From positions 42,415,665 to 42,479,664 of the forward strand of contig NC_065570.1 of NCBI RefSeq assembly GCF_937616625.2: a DNA stretch of 64,000 nucleotides. The letters run 5' to 3'. Source of the DNA: Mercurialis annua. Taxonomy: Eukaryota; Streptophyta; Magnoliopsida; Malpighiales; Euphorbiaceae. Both the position numbers and the translations under genes were made by a program. Under the pieces are notes generated by a model that saw only the letters and a program-made list of their open reading frames with translations, did no database searches and had not been told where the DNA came from. This document shows, piece by piece, positions 45,805 to 57,600 of the stretch. Every line of letters begins with the position of its first letter. Position 1 is the stretch's first letter.

Positions 45805-46895
45805 CTCGACCTCAGAGTCAAGCATCCGAACCAAGTACATGAGTAGGAGACGAATGACTGTCTGCAACCTACCTCCCACTCGCCCCTCACTATCACGTGC
45901 CGATTTCATAACCATGCGTAATGAGATAGTCCAAAAAATCGGCGGGTATTTGATGAGGCGATGAATCAGATGGATGAAGCCGTCAAAATAATTTAAAGGG
46001 AGAAAAAGGCGGATCTTGGTAGTTTAAGAAGTGTTGTGGAATCAGTAGCGTATAGAGTTTAATCGGCCAAAATCTGAAAAAAAATGCACAAATGTATATT
46101 TGTTGGCCGATTAAAAAAATTAATTTTTGACAAGATATTGATCGGAATAATCTTGAGAAAATATAGACAGTCTATTTGCATGGTTAAAAGACTGTCTAAT
46201 TAAATTGAAGTTGCAATTGAAAAAATTAAACGGGCTAATGATGTGGCCGCTTGAGAATCATGTTGGTTTGATAAAGCAATTGGATCGGCCAAGGGACGAC
46301 CGAATATTATTTTGGGCGATTATGGAAATATGTTCTTATTTTGCCGATAAAAGAAAAGATAGCTATGGGCTTCATGATAAACAGGTGACTTTTTATAGAC
46401 CTATTTTTATTAACAATTGTGCTTTGTAATATTATGAAGATTGGCCAATATAGGAATGCCTCTGCATGTTCATCTACAAATTGGGCGAGGACCAAAGGAA
46501 GACTTAGCCATATTAATTCATTCCATGTGCAACGTGGATTGGTCACCTAAGTTTATTTCCTTTTCTAAAGAAAGTTGGGCGAGACAATTATAAATTGAAA
46601 TTCATTTTTCGGTCAATGACCGATTATTATTTCAACAATCAGTACTAATGATGGAGGGCTCCAAAAAATATGAATATCGTCTTGGTGGAATGATCATATT
46701 TAATTTGAACGATTTAATGGCCGAGTATTTACTTTTCATGATGAATATATCATGTTTAGAGATTTTACTCGGCCTTAGACTTAATTTTTCAGTTTAGATG
46801 ATCAATTTTCAATTTAAGATGATTGTTGCTTCCGCAAGATTCAAGACATATGGAAAAAATTACGTCTCTTCACCTTACTTGACATTCAGCTAAAA

Positions 46896-46910
46896 AGACG
46901 TGGGGGGCAT
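46896..46910 (+). promoter_or_regulatory. Polypurine tract of the young element
   Basis: AAGACGTGGGGGGCAT immediately before the 3' LTR. Confidence 0.75.
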
Positions 46911-47417
46911 TGTTTACACTGGCCCAAAAAGAGCTCATATGGGCTAATTCGGGTTTTTGAGCCCAAAAGCCATCAACTATCCTTTTATTCTTATCTTAGT
47001 TTAGTAGTTATCTTTTTTAGTCATTATCTTATTTTTAGTCATTATCTTAGTTATTTAGCTTATTATTTATCTAAATAAGAGATTGTATTTTACTAGACTA
47101 GGTTTTCTATTTTAGGGTTTGTCCCCTATAAATAGCTAGCTTTAGGTTTGTATTCTCTACAACTCAAATTATCAATCAAACACAAACTTCAAAGCCCTGC
47201 GCTTTTCTATCCCCAACCCCCGCGGTTGGTTAACTTAGGAGTAGGAGTAGTTCAAACAATAATCTCGCCTGGGTTTCTTAACCTCCAGATTAATGTTTTA
47301 ATTTAGATAAATCAAATCCTGTTCAACTTTTCGGACCGAACCGGTTAAAGCATCGATCCACACAGTACCCATCTATAAATTCAAAGATTCGAGTTTGGAA
47401 ATATTTTCCTGCGAACA
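46911..47417 (+). repeat. 3' LTR of the young non-coding element
   Basis: Same length as the 5' LTR (507 bp), with one visible base difference. Confidence 0.95.
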
Positions 47418-48699
47418 ATAAGATTCTTTATTTTTCATATTTTATTATCCATTCTTCTTATATAAACACTTTTCTTTCATCTTTGTATGTTTATCTTTTA
47501 CAATAAAATACTTATTATTTATTTTTTTTATTTTTTTATATAACTTTTAAATTTTATTTTTATTTATAAGGATATTATATTTTATTATTTATTTTATTTA
47601 TAATAAAATATACAAAGAAAATAACTGGATTTTTTAATTAATTGATTTGAAATGAAATTTGGAGTTATTGAATTTAATTTTTTTATTTTAGTCTTCATTC
47701 TCATCGATTCAAATAATTTATTCGATCGTCGTATTTAAAGGTACTTTTTTCTCATTTATTCTTTCAATTAATAATTTAATAATATACTAGTAATTGTTTA
47801 TTTGATTGACTATAAATGTATTTAGGCATGCTTGTAATCATTATTTCATTAATATTCAAAAAATAAAAGATAAATATAACTCTCTTGATTACTTAACGAG
47901 TGCGAACTGTGACTGCAAACCAATAATTACATAAATATTTACCATATATACTTTTAACTTGATCCGAATATAGAGAAACTAAAATATAAATTTCAAATGA
48001 ATTTATAAATATCAGTTGGTGATAGAAACCAGTAAAGTAAATAAAATTATACCTCATACAAAGAGTAAACAGGGAGCGACTAATGAGAAATCAAAGAGCA
48101 ACCAACGAGTAATTAAAACTGAAATTAAATCAAATTTATAATAGACACAACTCTTTTTTCATTTTTTTAATTTACATCCTATAAATTGTTGTTTTTGAAA
48201 TAATTTATAAATTTTATCATTTGGTTTAGCAATAAAAAATTATTTATACCCAGATTTTCTTTAAACTGTATACATTCATAATAAAATTAGTATTCACTCA
48301 TAGTATATACAAATTTCAATATCAAAATATTTTCATTCTAATAATAATACTTTTAAAAATAATAAAAATTTAAAATATGTTTTCTTAATGATCAAGTTTT
48401 TATGTTATTGTTTTTTTAATTTTTTAATTATTATTTCTAAAAATTTTAAAAATTAATTTTTTCAGTTTTCAGAAATTAATCGATGATTGAGAATCAGTTG
48501 GAGTTTAAAGAAGGAGATATAATATGAGAACTTAAAAAATAAAGGTTTAAAGAAGAAGAATATAAAGTTTAAAATAACAAATTGGTAGTTATAAAAAATT
48601 TGAAATGAAAAAACTTTAATATATCAAAATTAGTTGCAAATGGACATGTATCATGTCGTCTAAATGATATTAATGTATCATGATGTCTAAATGATAATA
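47418..48699. other. AT-rich stretch with no recognised feature
   Basis: Long A/T tracts, no open frame of substance and no transposon ends seen. It precedes the foldback element at 48709. Confidence 0.6.
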
Positions 48700-48708
48700 A
48701 AATAATAA

Positions 48709-49322
48709 GGTTTAATTCCTTAAAAAATTCCCATCTTACGCTTTTTTTTCATTTATACCCTAACCTTATAAAAACACCAATTGTACCCAATTTTGGGGTT
48801 TTATATTTCATCCCTACCCAAAAGCATTAAATTGTACTTTTTTCATTTGGAAAAAATCTTAAAACATACTTTTTCTATTTTAAAAAATACAAACAAATCC
48901 TTAAACTTAAAAAATAATAAACACATCCAAATAATTAATTAATTTTTTAATTTTATAAATAATAAAAAAAATAAAAAAATTCTGAACCAATGAAGAGCCG
49001 CTGCTGCTCCTTCTCCGATAAAAAGGAGCGGCAGCGGTTCCTAATTTTTTTTAAAAAAAATAAAAATAAAATTATTATTTTTTTAATTTTTTTAAAAAAG
49101 ATGGCATTTTTGTACTATTAATAACATTAATATCTAATTAGTATATAGGTTAAAAATGAAGGATTGTTTTAAACTTTTTTTCAAATGAAAAGAGTACAAT
49201 TTAATACTTTTGGATAGAGATGAAACATAAAAACTCAAAATTGGGTACAAATGGTGTTTTTATAAGGTCGGGATATAAACGAAAAAAATATACAAGGTGA
49301 GATTTTTTTAAGGAATTAAGCC
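48709..49322. mobile_element. 614-bp Mutator-like foldback element
   Basis: The left end GGTTTAATTCCTTAAAAAA is matched by the inverted right end TTTTTTTAAGGAATTAAGCC. It has a perfect 9-bp target duplication AAATAATAA (48700-48708, 49323-49331). Arms are over 150 bp (words aattgtacccaattttggg and caaaattgggtacaaatgg). The centre has a GC-rich hairpin around 48994-49042 (CCGCTGCTGCTCCTT against AAGGAGCGGCAGCGG, one wobble). No coding capacity. Confidence 0.9.
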
Positions 49323-49331
49323 AAATAATAA

Positions 49332-49639
49332 CAATGGTCATTTTTTTATATGCTTAACAAGTGGATATCACTAAATTACTTTGGCTTCAAAATGTACATA
49401 ATTACAAATGTTTTTTTTATATAAATAATATGTATATTAAGCCATAAGAAGTGACAAAACTAGTTTAAAGTTTTCGCACAAAAAGTGGCACGCTCAAGTG
49501 CACTAAAGGCTACAGCTAAGAGAAAAGTTAAAGACCATGACCAGAAAACAGAATATAAAAAGGATTCCGAAAAAAAATCCAAACCTGAATAACAAAAATC
49601 CTTATTGCTAAACTTATAAAGAAAAACTGCTTTGGAGAA
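49332..49639 (-). other. Sequence 3' of the LINE reading frame
   Basis: Probably the LINE 3' untranslated region. No clear poly(A) tail or target duplication was identified. Confidence 0.4.
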
Positions 49640-52600
49640 GTAGTTAAAAATAATATAATTCTTATCCTACAACTTGTTCTGAAAAACACGATCATTTCTG
49701 CCCTTCCATATCTCCCAAGCCACGAGAAAACATGAAGCTTTCCATAGTTTCTAGTAGGAACCTCTTGAAATTATAAATTGCCATTGGAGTATAAAATCTC
49801 TTAAAGAAGAAGGAAAAATTCAAACTATGTCTAGCTTTTGAAGAATGCCACATCAAATGCTTCTAGTCATCCTGCAATAAATTAAAATATAATCTTGTGT
49901 TTCTATCTCATCACAAAGAGTACACAGAGAGCTCTAGATAGGTATAATCGCTCTTGCAATCAAAAAATTCTAGCGAAGGAATTCTGTTGTGTGAGAGCTA
50001 ACCATAAGAAGAATTTAACCCTTGGCGGCACTTTTGAACTCCAAATCTGAGAGAAGGGAGATGAAGTTACTGAATTCAAACCAAATCATGTTTCCCTCTC
50101 AGCAGCCAGTAAAGTAGTAGATCATGTCCTTCTGATTTCATCGCTATTAGATTCTTCATTTTCCAGCCAAACCCGACCAGCAACTGATGCGTTTTCAACT
50201 CCAAAATCAACCACTGCTGTGTTTTCAGCTCCAAGACCAGCAACCCCATTACCAGCAGCGGTAATAACATCCACAACAGCTTCAGTTACGTTCACAACAC
50301 TAAAAACAGCAGCACGAGTTGCACTTCGAATCCCAAAATCAGCAGCAGTTACAACTTCTTTATTAGCCCTGAAACAGAAGCGAGATCAAGATTAAAAAAC
50401 CCAAAACCAACAGTAGAAGCTGCAATTTCCAGTTCAGAACCAACCTCTTCAATTACAGAAACATTAGCAGTAGTAGGAGCTGCATTATCCAACCCAGAAA
50501 CAACTGCAATTGCAACTACGTTTTCAAACTGTACACCCACAAAATTAACCACAGAAACACAGCAGCGTGTTCTTCATTCTCTAACCCAAAATTTGAAGCT
50601 CCCATATTAACATCAACTATTTTGATTGTTACAGAATTAACAGCTCCAGCAGGTGTTCGAGATGAAACCTACATATTGACGTTCACAACTAGGAATCAAA
50701 AGAAAGATATCGCTGTGAATATTTTTGCACGAGTATTCCACCAAATAATGTCCTTCTGGCCCGGACTTTGATCTAACGAATTAAAAACAGCTAAAAAATC
50801 GTTAAGCCATGAAAGTTTTGAACCTCTCAAACGACGTCTCCACTTCCATCCATCAGTCCAAACATCGCTAATAGTCGCTTGTTTTTGATTCGAAAGATTA
50901 AATAAACGAGAAAATAATGAGCTAGCAGGGCCAGTCGACATCTAATTATCATTCCATAGAGAAATAAAAGTGCCTTCACCAATATTAAAAATCAAGTTAC
51001 TAATGAAAACTCCCCAAACATGTTTATCATTACAACATGATTTTTTAATGCCTCTCCATATAAATGACATCTTCTTGACATCTGCATTCAGCAAAAAATT
51101 ACACCCATCCATCAAAGAGCAACTAGAAATAACATTAAACCAAAGCGAGTCTCTATGGTTGATTTGAATTTTCCAGATCCATTTATACAACAAACTCTAG
51201 TTCCTGATATTAAGATTATAGATTCCCAGGCCACCATCCTCAAAGCTTTGACAAACAACTTTCCAGGATACTTTACTCAACACGCGGGAAGACATATCAC
51301 CCTTCAAAAGAAAACGAATCATATACGACTCCAATTGTTTTTGAACCGATCCAGGCATACTAAATAGAGACATAAAATACACAGGAATACTGAAAAGGAC
51401 CGATTTAATTATTACTAACTGACTCGCAGGAGAAAGTAGTGATCCTTTCCACATAGCCAAACGCGACTTAAATCGCTCCACAACAAAGTCCCAAGCTCCG
51501 GCAAAGAGCTTTCTATTTGACAACGGTAAACCTTGATACTTGATTGGAAAGGACTCAGTTTTACAACCAACCACCTGAGCTGCTGCAAGTAAGTCTGCCT
51601 CATTGACATTAATTCCCATAATAGAGCTTTTATGATAATTATTGTTCAATCCAGATATCAACTCGAAACAACGAAGTACCCGTGCCAAGTTACGAAGATG
51701 TTCCATCTCATAAGGTAGGTACAAAATAGTGTCGTCTGTAAACTGAAGTAACGAGATAGGATTATGCTCCTCTAAAAACAGAAATCCTTGTGTGAATCCT
51801 AGCTCCTCAGATCTGTCCAAAATGCGTTTAAGCCCCTCAATAGCAATAAGAAACGAATATGGCAAAATTGTGTCTCCCTAACAAGCACCGACGTGGTCGC
51901 AGATGACAAACAATTAGATATCCAATCAATCCACTTACTCGGGAAATTCATACATCGCATAACCGATAATAGATATTCCCAGTTTATACTATCGAAATCT
52001 TTTAAAAATCAAGCTTTAGGACTAATAATGTCTCCTTGCGTTTGATAGCAACATGGATCAATTCGTTTGGTATCATTGAACACTCCAAAATACTTCTGCC
52101 CTTCAGGAATGCAGGTTGATTTCCTAATATCACAGTTGATAACAAAGGCGCTAATCTTATAGATAGCACTTTTGATAACAACTTAAAAAGGTCATGAACT
52201 AGACTAATTGGACGATAGTCCTTGATGTTTGATGAGCCTGCCACCTTAGGAACCAGAACCATAAATGAAGAGTTTATACCTTTAGGCAAGATATAAAAAC
52301 TATGGAAATTCAAAAAAACTTCCATGATTGCAGTTTTCATCACCAGCCAAGCTCTTCGGTAGAAATAAAAGTTAAATCCATCAGGACCCAACGCTTTCTT
52401 TGCTCCACAAGAAGAAAGAGCCTTGAAGACTTCCGCCTCCTCAAAAGGCTTCACCAGAAGTTCGGCCTGATTTGCAGTAATATGCGAGAAATGTAAACTT
52501 ACCCCCTCTTTGCGGCAGTAAAGGCTGCTACAAAACTGCCTGATATGTTGTCTGATGTCTTTTGGCTCTGAGAAGCTTATACCATAAACTAAAATAGAGG

Positions 52601-53085
52601 AGATATAGTTGTTCCTGTAGTGCGCTGAAGCTATGCCATGAAAGAATTTTGTGTTTCTGTCTCCCTCAAGATTCCATTAAAGCCTTGATTTCTACAGCCA
52701 AAGAGATTCCACTATTTTTTCCGCCTCCCATAAAGCTGTCTGAAGGTTTGTGGTTTCAGCTCTGTCTTCTTTCGACCATAATCCTGATTCTGCAACTAAG
52801 TCTTTAGCAAAAATTTGCTCTGAGAGTTCCCAAATTTTCTTATTCTGATCTCCAAAAACCTCCAAATTCCATACTCTAATCTTCTGCCGAAAGTTTCTCA
52901 GTCTCTGAATAATGTTACTTGGTTTTAGCACAGACGCTAACCCAACTTTCATCAACAAAACCGCCAAAATCATTATGGTCCCACCAAGCATTCACCGATC
53001 TAAAAGGCTTAGGACCCCAATCAAAACTAGACGCAGAACTGATACAAATTGGAGTATGGTCTGATAGACTATTAGGCAAGGAAGA
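49640..53085 (-). pseudogene. L1-type LINE ORF2: endonuclease end, reverse transcriptase, zinc-binding tail
   Basis: Minus-strand order: endonuclease C-terminus (SLSDHTPICIS, WGPKPFRSVNAWWDH) at 53085-52920; a linker; reverse transcriptase start KALGPDGFNFYF and DYRPISLVHDLF at 52454-52002; the active site LLQFTDDTILY near 51750, with Thr where Ala is usual; the thumb region to 51197; then the zf-RVT-type domain (WRGIKKS, GEGTFISLWND, WKWRRRL). After a 0.6-kb interruption the tail resumes as IWSSKVPPRVKFFLW, LCDEIETQD and CRMTR down to about 49640. Several stops and frameshifts (for example a stop before GDTILPYSF) make it inactive. The N-terminal endonuclease is missing because an LTR abuts at 53086. 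Confidence 0.9.
50080..50700 (-). other. Val/Ala-rich insertion within the LINE ORF2 tail
   Basis: Between FTAISFF and IWSSKVPPRVKFF the minus strand reads as a low-complexity protein rich in Val, Ala, Asn and Glu (VSSRTPAGAVNSVT, VDVNMGASNFGLENEEHAAV, VVSGLDNAAPTTANVSVIEE, VVNVTEAVVDVITAAGNG). It stays in the LINE frame at both ends, with a few stops and frame changes inside. Typical relatives have only a few dozen residues here. Recurrent VVNV and VVDV words suggest internal repeats. Function unknown. Confidence 0.6.
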
Positions 53086-54805
53086 TGTCACGACCTGAAA
53101 TCTCGAACCGTGACTGGCGCTAGGGAATGGGAATGGTAGTTCCAAAACCCATAGGAAGCCTTTTAAAAACACGTATTACTTTTTCGCAAATCAATTTATC
53201 TTGTCAAAACACAAAACTTTTTTAAAACTGTTACATAACACTCTTTTGGAAACCAGGGACGAGCGATACATCATTTCAAACATTACCCTGTTTCATCTTA
53301 TATAAAACATATCACAACCAATTCCATTCACGGAAAATTGATAAAACATTTAAACGGTTTGCAGCGGAATTACAAAATCGTTCGTATTTATCAGAGTTGC
53401 ACAAATCATTTAAAATCGTCTAACGGACTGTCCATACCATTTAGACTAGGACTCGACTATTTGCATGACTATTGAGCGACTCATCTTTACTGTACTTACA
53501 AACTTCCAAAACAAGAGTGGAAGTCTAGCACTTCAGATGGTTTCACCTGAAATGAAACATTAGGGGGGGGGGGGTCTGTCGTCATTGAGTGAGTTCAATA
53601 ATTTACACCAAAGTATATATAAAACATTTCAAAAGAATGTATAATTTATGCAAATGAATGCATCCATGTATAAAACATTCATGATGAAACCCTAATCCAA
53701 AGATTCCTAAAAAACCATCTGCGGAATCCAATGTGTCTGGACCGTACATAATCGCCTGTGGTCACAGAATTCACTTATGACAGCATTTGGGCCAGGAACA
53801 AAGCCACCATCGCCACAAATCTGCGTTGAGTAACTGGGCCGAGAACAACGCCACCATCGCCACAGTTCTATATTGGGTAACTAAGCCGGGAACAACGCTA
53901 CCATCGCCACAGTATCCCATTAAGTCCAGGTCGGGAACTAAGCCACTGTCGTCATCTGACTTAACAAACCATACTTAACTCTAAGAAACAAGGTTATCTA
54001 ATCTCAGTATTCGTGATCACGCAGTCCTATTGACACCCAATAGGTAGTTTGTTTCATTGGTTCTATACTGGTTTCAAAACATGATATATGCATTTCAAAT
54101 TAAAGCAATTCATTTGCATTTTAAATACTTTAAATGTAAACAGTCAACATAATAAACTCACGGCTTGCTTTCCACTCTTTGTTCAATTTGTAACCCCCGT
54201 CAACCTTTTCGAGCTCCTTGTCCATTCGTAGGTTACTTGTCAAACCCTAGGACAATTATCAAACATATATCGAGTTAGGATCTAACTCGATAATTACTTA
54301 TGACTCGAGAATTAATCACGTGTAAATACCTCTTTTAGGTTATCGCGTCTAACTCAATACTTTTCCATTTACGCTTATCTAACATCGTCAAACTCTTAAA
54401 AAACTTGACATTCTTATAGTTAAGAATGTTGTCTATAATTTCTGTTTAGGCCTCGGGCTGAACTTAACACTCTAAGGTGTCGATTATTAGCGCAGAAGTT
54501 AATCCTATAGGCTGCCAATAAATTCAGAACTGCTACGCACAACAAAATGTTCTGATTTATTTGGGCAACTTAGAAGCCGAATTAGTAAAAACGTAAACTG
54601 AGAACGTTTTAGATAACATCCTCAAGTTTCCGTACCAACAAACGGTACTTAATTCGGAGCTATATGGCCCGAGATATAAGCCTCGCAACAAGGCTATTCT
54701 GTAGTGCCAAATTTCTGCAATTCATCAAACTTTCCATTCACTTCTTAATCAATATAAACTCATCCTAAATCAGTTCTAATATCACGACTCGAATTCCATC
54801 GTAAT
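53086..54805 (-). mobile_element. Gypsy LTR piece inserted in the LINE
   Basis: On the minus strand it ends CATTCCCTAGCGCCAGTCAC...TTTCAGGTCGTGACA at 53086, directly against LINE sequence with no PBS, so it is either a solo LTR or the 3' LTR of an element. It contains repeats at 53788-53960, a run of 12 G at 53563-53574 and the GTGATCACGCAGTCC block shared with the next LTR. Its start is not visible, probably because the LTR at 54.8 kb interrupts it. Confidence 0.65.
53788..53960 (-). repeat. Four diverged ~45-bp repeats in the LTR
   Basis: Units contain GGAACAACGCCACCATCGCC with variations, separated by CTGCGTTGAGTAAC-like spacers. They occupy the same relative position as the repeat sets of other LTRs here. 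Confidence 0.7.
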
Positions 54806-57082
54806 CCAAGTCACGACCGGCGCTAGGGAATGGGAATGGTTGTTCCAAAACCCGTATCAAGCCTAGAACCTCTAGAAATTTTTCGCAAATATTGTTACAC
54901 AATCGTATCTCGCGTGCGACCCGTTTTCAGAAATCTGCATTAAAAGTTTTCTCGTTTAACTCATACGCATTTCTGAAAATACACATATAAGCAAAATCTA
55001 GTTTTCAGAAGTACTGGTTGGATAACCTTATTATCTCGACCCTCACTTCCTTTTGAAAACCTGGTATGGTGATCACTAGAAATCAGAGATTTATATCTCA
55101 CTTGCCTTAACACATAGGCAGCCCCGTTTCAAACCACACGCCACTCTTAATATGTTTAATAAAATAGTGCGGACACCTCTGCGTCTCGCAACGATGGTAT
55201 TAAACATATTAAAATACACAGCGGACCGGTTATACATAGCCGGCGTATATAAAACATATTGTTTTTGACCCTCACAAAAACACACGAGGGCGACTCGGTA
55301 ACTATATACAATATGCCACTACGCAGCCACCCAAAGAGGCATGTACACACGTGCACTAAATCCTATAAGAGTACCTACACAGAGGACTAGTGCACGGCTG
55401 CTGGCATATCAAACCTATACTATTGCAATACACTAAGAGTACAAAACCCTATGTACAATATCGTAAGAAGAGCTCCCCTGATGTAGGAAGGTGGAAGCTC
55501 GACTGACCTCAAAGATCGTTTCCTGAAAAATTGGGAAACAACAATGGGGTCAGAAATATAAATATTTCTGAGTGAGTGAACAGTTTACAGATAAATATCA
55601 AAATCGCATCAAATATATAAAACAGTTATATATATATATAATATTACCAATTTTTCGATCCATATGAAACCCTAGTACACAAGTGTCCTAATAGACAAGC
55701 TCGACTCACGAGCTTATAGCCAACAGAATAAGGACCGTGAATTGAATCACTGCCGTCCACTTTTGTATCTCTAGTACCTGGACCGTAATCAGAAACGGCC
55801 ATCGCGGTTTGACCTGCGACCGTAACTGTATTACTGCCGTCTCAGGGTTTACCCGTTAAGTCAGGGCATTCACTTTTCCAATGACTTAACACGACAAATA
55901 TACCTCTATACCTCGACATAAGTACATCTAGAATTGGTGTCGGTGATCACGCAACCCTATTGCCGCCCAATAGGTACCTCGTTCCAATGGATCTCTCTTG
56001 GCTAGTTTATACTACTGCGATTTATGGATTTAAAATAATTGAATACTTATATTCAAGAGTAAACACGTAAACTCACAGTACTGCTAAGTTACCACTTAGC
56101 CCTGCCGTATGTGTGACAAACTCCCCTGAGTCCTGGTCTGACTGCTGGACAGCTAGTCGGATCAAACATACAAAACACACAAGACAATACATTAATACCC
56201 ATTTCTGGTATAAACATCTAGGTCATGAAACCTAGATTTAGTCAAATCATTTAACTCACATAACACTTATGGTCTCTTTATTTTTTTTAAAACGATTTGA
56301 ACTGTTTTCACCTCAAGAAAACGTTCAGACTTCGCTCTAGAAGTCTTTTTAGGCATAGCAATACCTAATTAAAATCATTTAATAGTATAACTTGATTGCC
56401 AAAATAATTCACAGTCATATACTAAATTATTTACCAACATCGTTTGCTAAATCATTTAAACTGGTTAAACGTCGACTTTAACTCATTTAAAGTTTTTTTA
56501 AACATTTAACTTTACTTTTAAAATCTCATTTTAAAAGTATTTTAGTTTAGGTTTTAAAAAAAATTATTTAAAATGTTTTAGGTTTGGTCAGAAACATGTC
56601 GAATTACTGGGCAAAAACATCTCGGAATCACCCCTCGAAAGTCTGACGAATAGGTCCGAAAAAGTCCGCAAAACGTCCTGTTGGCAAGCCACTGTGCGTC
56701 TACACAGAACCTGTTGTGCGGGTGCACAGTTGGCTAAATGTATGCTTGCACAGGCTGCCCTGTGCAGGCGCACAACAGTGCTGTGCGGGCACACAACACC
56801 TACTGTGCGTTCAAACAGCCTGCTATGCGGGAGCACAACATGTTGTGAATGTGCACGACACGTGCAACCCCGGGAATTTCGATTCTTGGGCCGTTCCGAC
56901 GTGCTTTTAAATCTCGAAATGCTGCAAAAACACTATTTTAATGTCCTAGTTCACATATACATAATCCAATCACAATTCAGACGTATAAAACTATCGTTCG
57001 ATACGGTAACCATTTATAAACGAATATATATTTGAAATATATCTAAATAAATTTGTAATACGAGAATAATACCCGGATTACT
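54806..57082 (-). mobile_element. Second gypsy LTR (minus)
   Basis: On the minus strand it begins near TAATCCGGGTATTATTC (about 57082) and ends CCCTAGCGCCGGTCGTGACTT near 54806. Its middle shares gtgatcacgcaaccctattg and the GTTTGATCCGACTAGCTG block with the LTR at 19559-30620 (other orientation). No PBS follows. The exact ends and target duplication are unclear. It contains a palindrome cluster at 56692-56870. Short frames (55091-55356, 56588-57035) are LTR noise. Confidence 0.6.
56692..56870 (-). repeat. Cluster of TGTGC...GCACA palindromes
   Basis: Seven or eight units in 180 bp: CTGTG/CACAG at 56692-56707, TGTGC-GGGT-GCACA at about 56715-56728, TGCACAGG-CTGC-CCTGTGCA at about 56747-56766, overlapping TGTGC-AGGC-GCACA, TGTG/CACA near 56782-56795, and weaker ones to 56870. 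GC-rich in AT-rich surroundings. Confidence 0.85.
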
Positions 57083-57231
57083 TGAGTAATCGTCGAAGAA
57101 ACGAAATTAAAATCGAGAAACGAACGAAACCGTGCGAAACCCTAAGTCTCGCCACTGTTGAGAAGGCAAGCTGCTCATTATTTGCTTCCAGAATGAAGCA
57201 AATGGTTTTCTGTAACCATTTAATGCATATA

Positions 57232-57600
57232 ACATGTATGTACACATATATATGTGTGTATGTATGTACACATATATATGTGTGTATGTATGTACACATA
57301 TATATGTGTATGTACGTACACATATATATGTACACATATATATATGTGTATGTATATGTATATGTGTACGTACATACACATATATGTGTGTACGTACATA
57401 CACACATATGTGTACCTACCTACATACATACATATGTGTACGTACCTACACATACATATGTGGGTACGTACATACACATACATATATATGGGTACGTACA
57501 TACACAGATATGTAGGTACGTACATACACAGATATGTAGGTACGTACATACATACATACATATGTAGGTACGTACATACATACATACATATGTATATATA
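57232..57600. repeat. Alternating purine/pyrimidine microsatellite
   Basis: From 57232 to 57415 every base alternates purine-pyrimidine without a break (184 bp), as mixed TG/CA, TA and GTAC words with a ~30-bp higher-order period (TATGTACACATATATATGTG). The remainder to 57600 keeps the same words with CC/GG interruptions. Frames of Tyr/Val/Cys/His repeats on both strands are by-products. Confidence 0.95.

Larger units (their letters stand above)
45024..47417 (+). mobile_element. Very young non-coding LTR element, 2.4 kb
   Basis: Two 507-bp LTRs (45024-45530 and 46911-47417) with TG...CA ends, a perfect ATAAG target duplication (45019-45023, 47418-47422), a PBS and a polypurine tract. By eye the LTRs differ at one base (caaaccctg against caaatcctg), so insertion was very recent. 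The 1380-bp interior has no gag or pol resemblance; the frames at 46205-46546 are short and unlike any retroelement protein. It must be mobilised in trans. The size lies between the classes called TRIM and LARD. The PBS resembles that of the Tat/Ogre-like LTR nearby. Confidence 0.95.

Noticed and set aside
54801..57095. TAATC as a target duplication of the LTR at 54.8-57.1 kb
   Set aside because: The matching words are offset relative to the apparent LTR ends, so the match may be chance.
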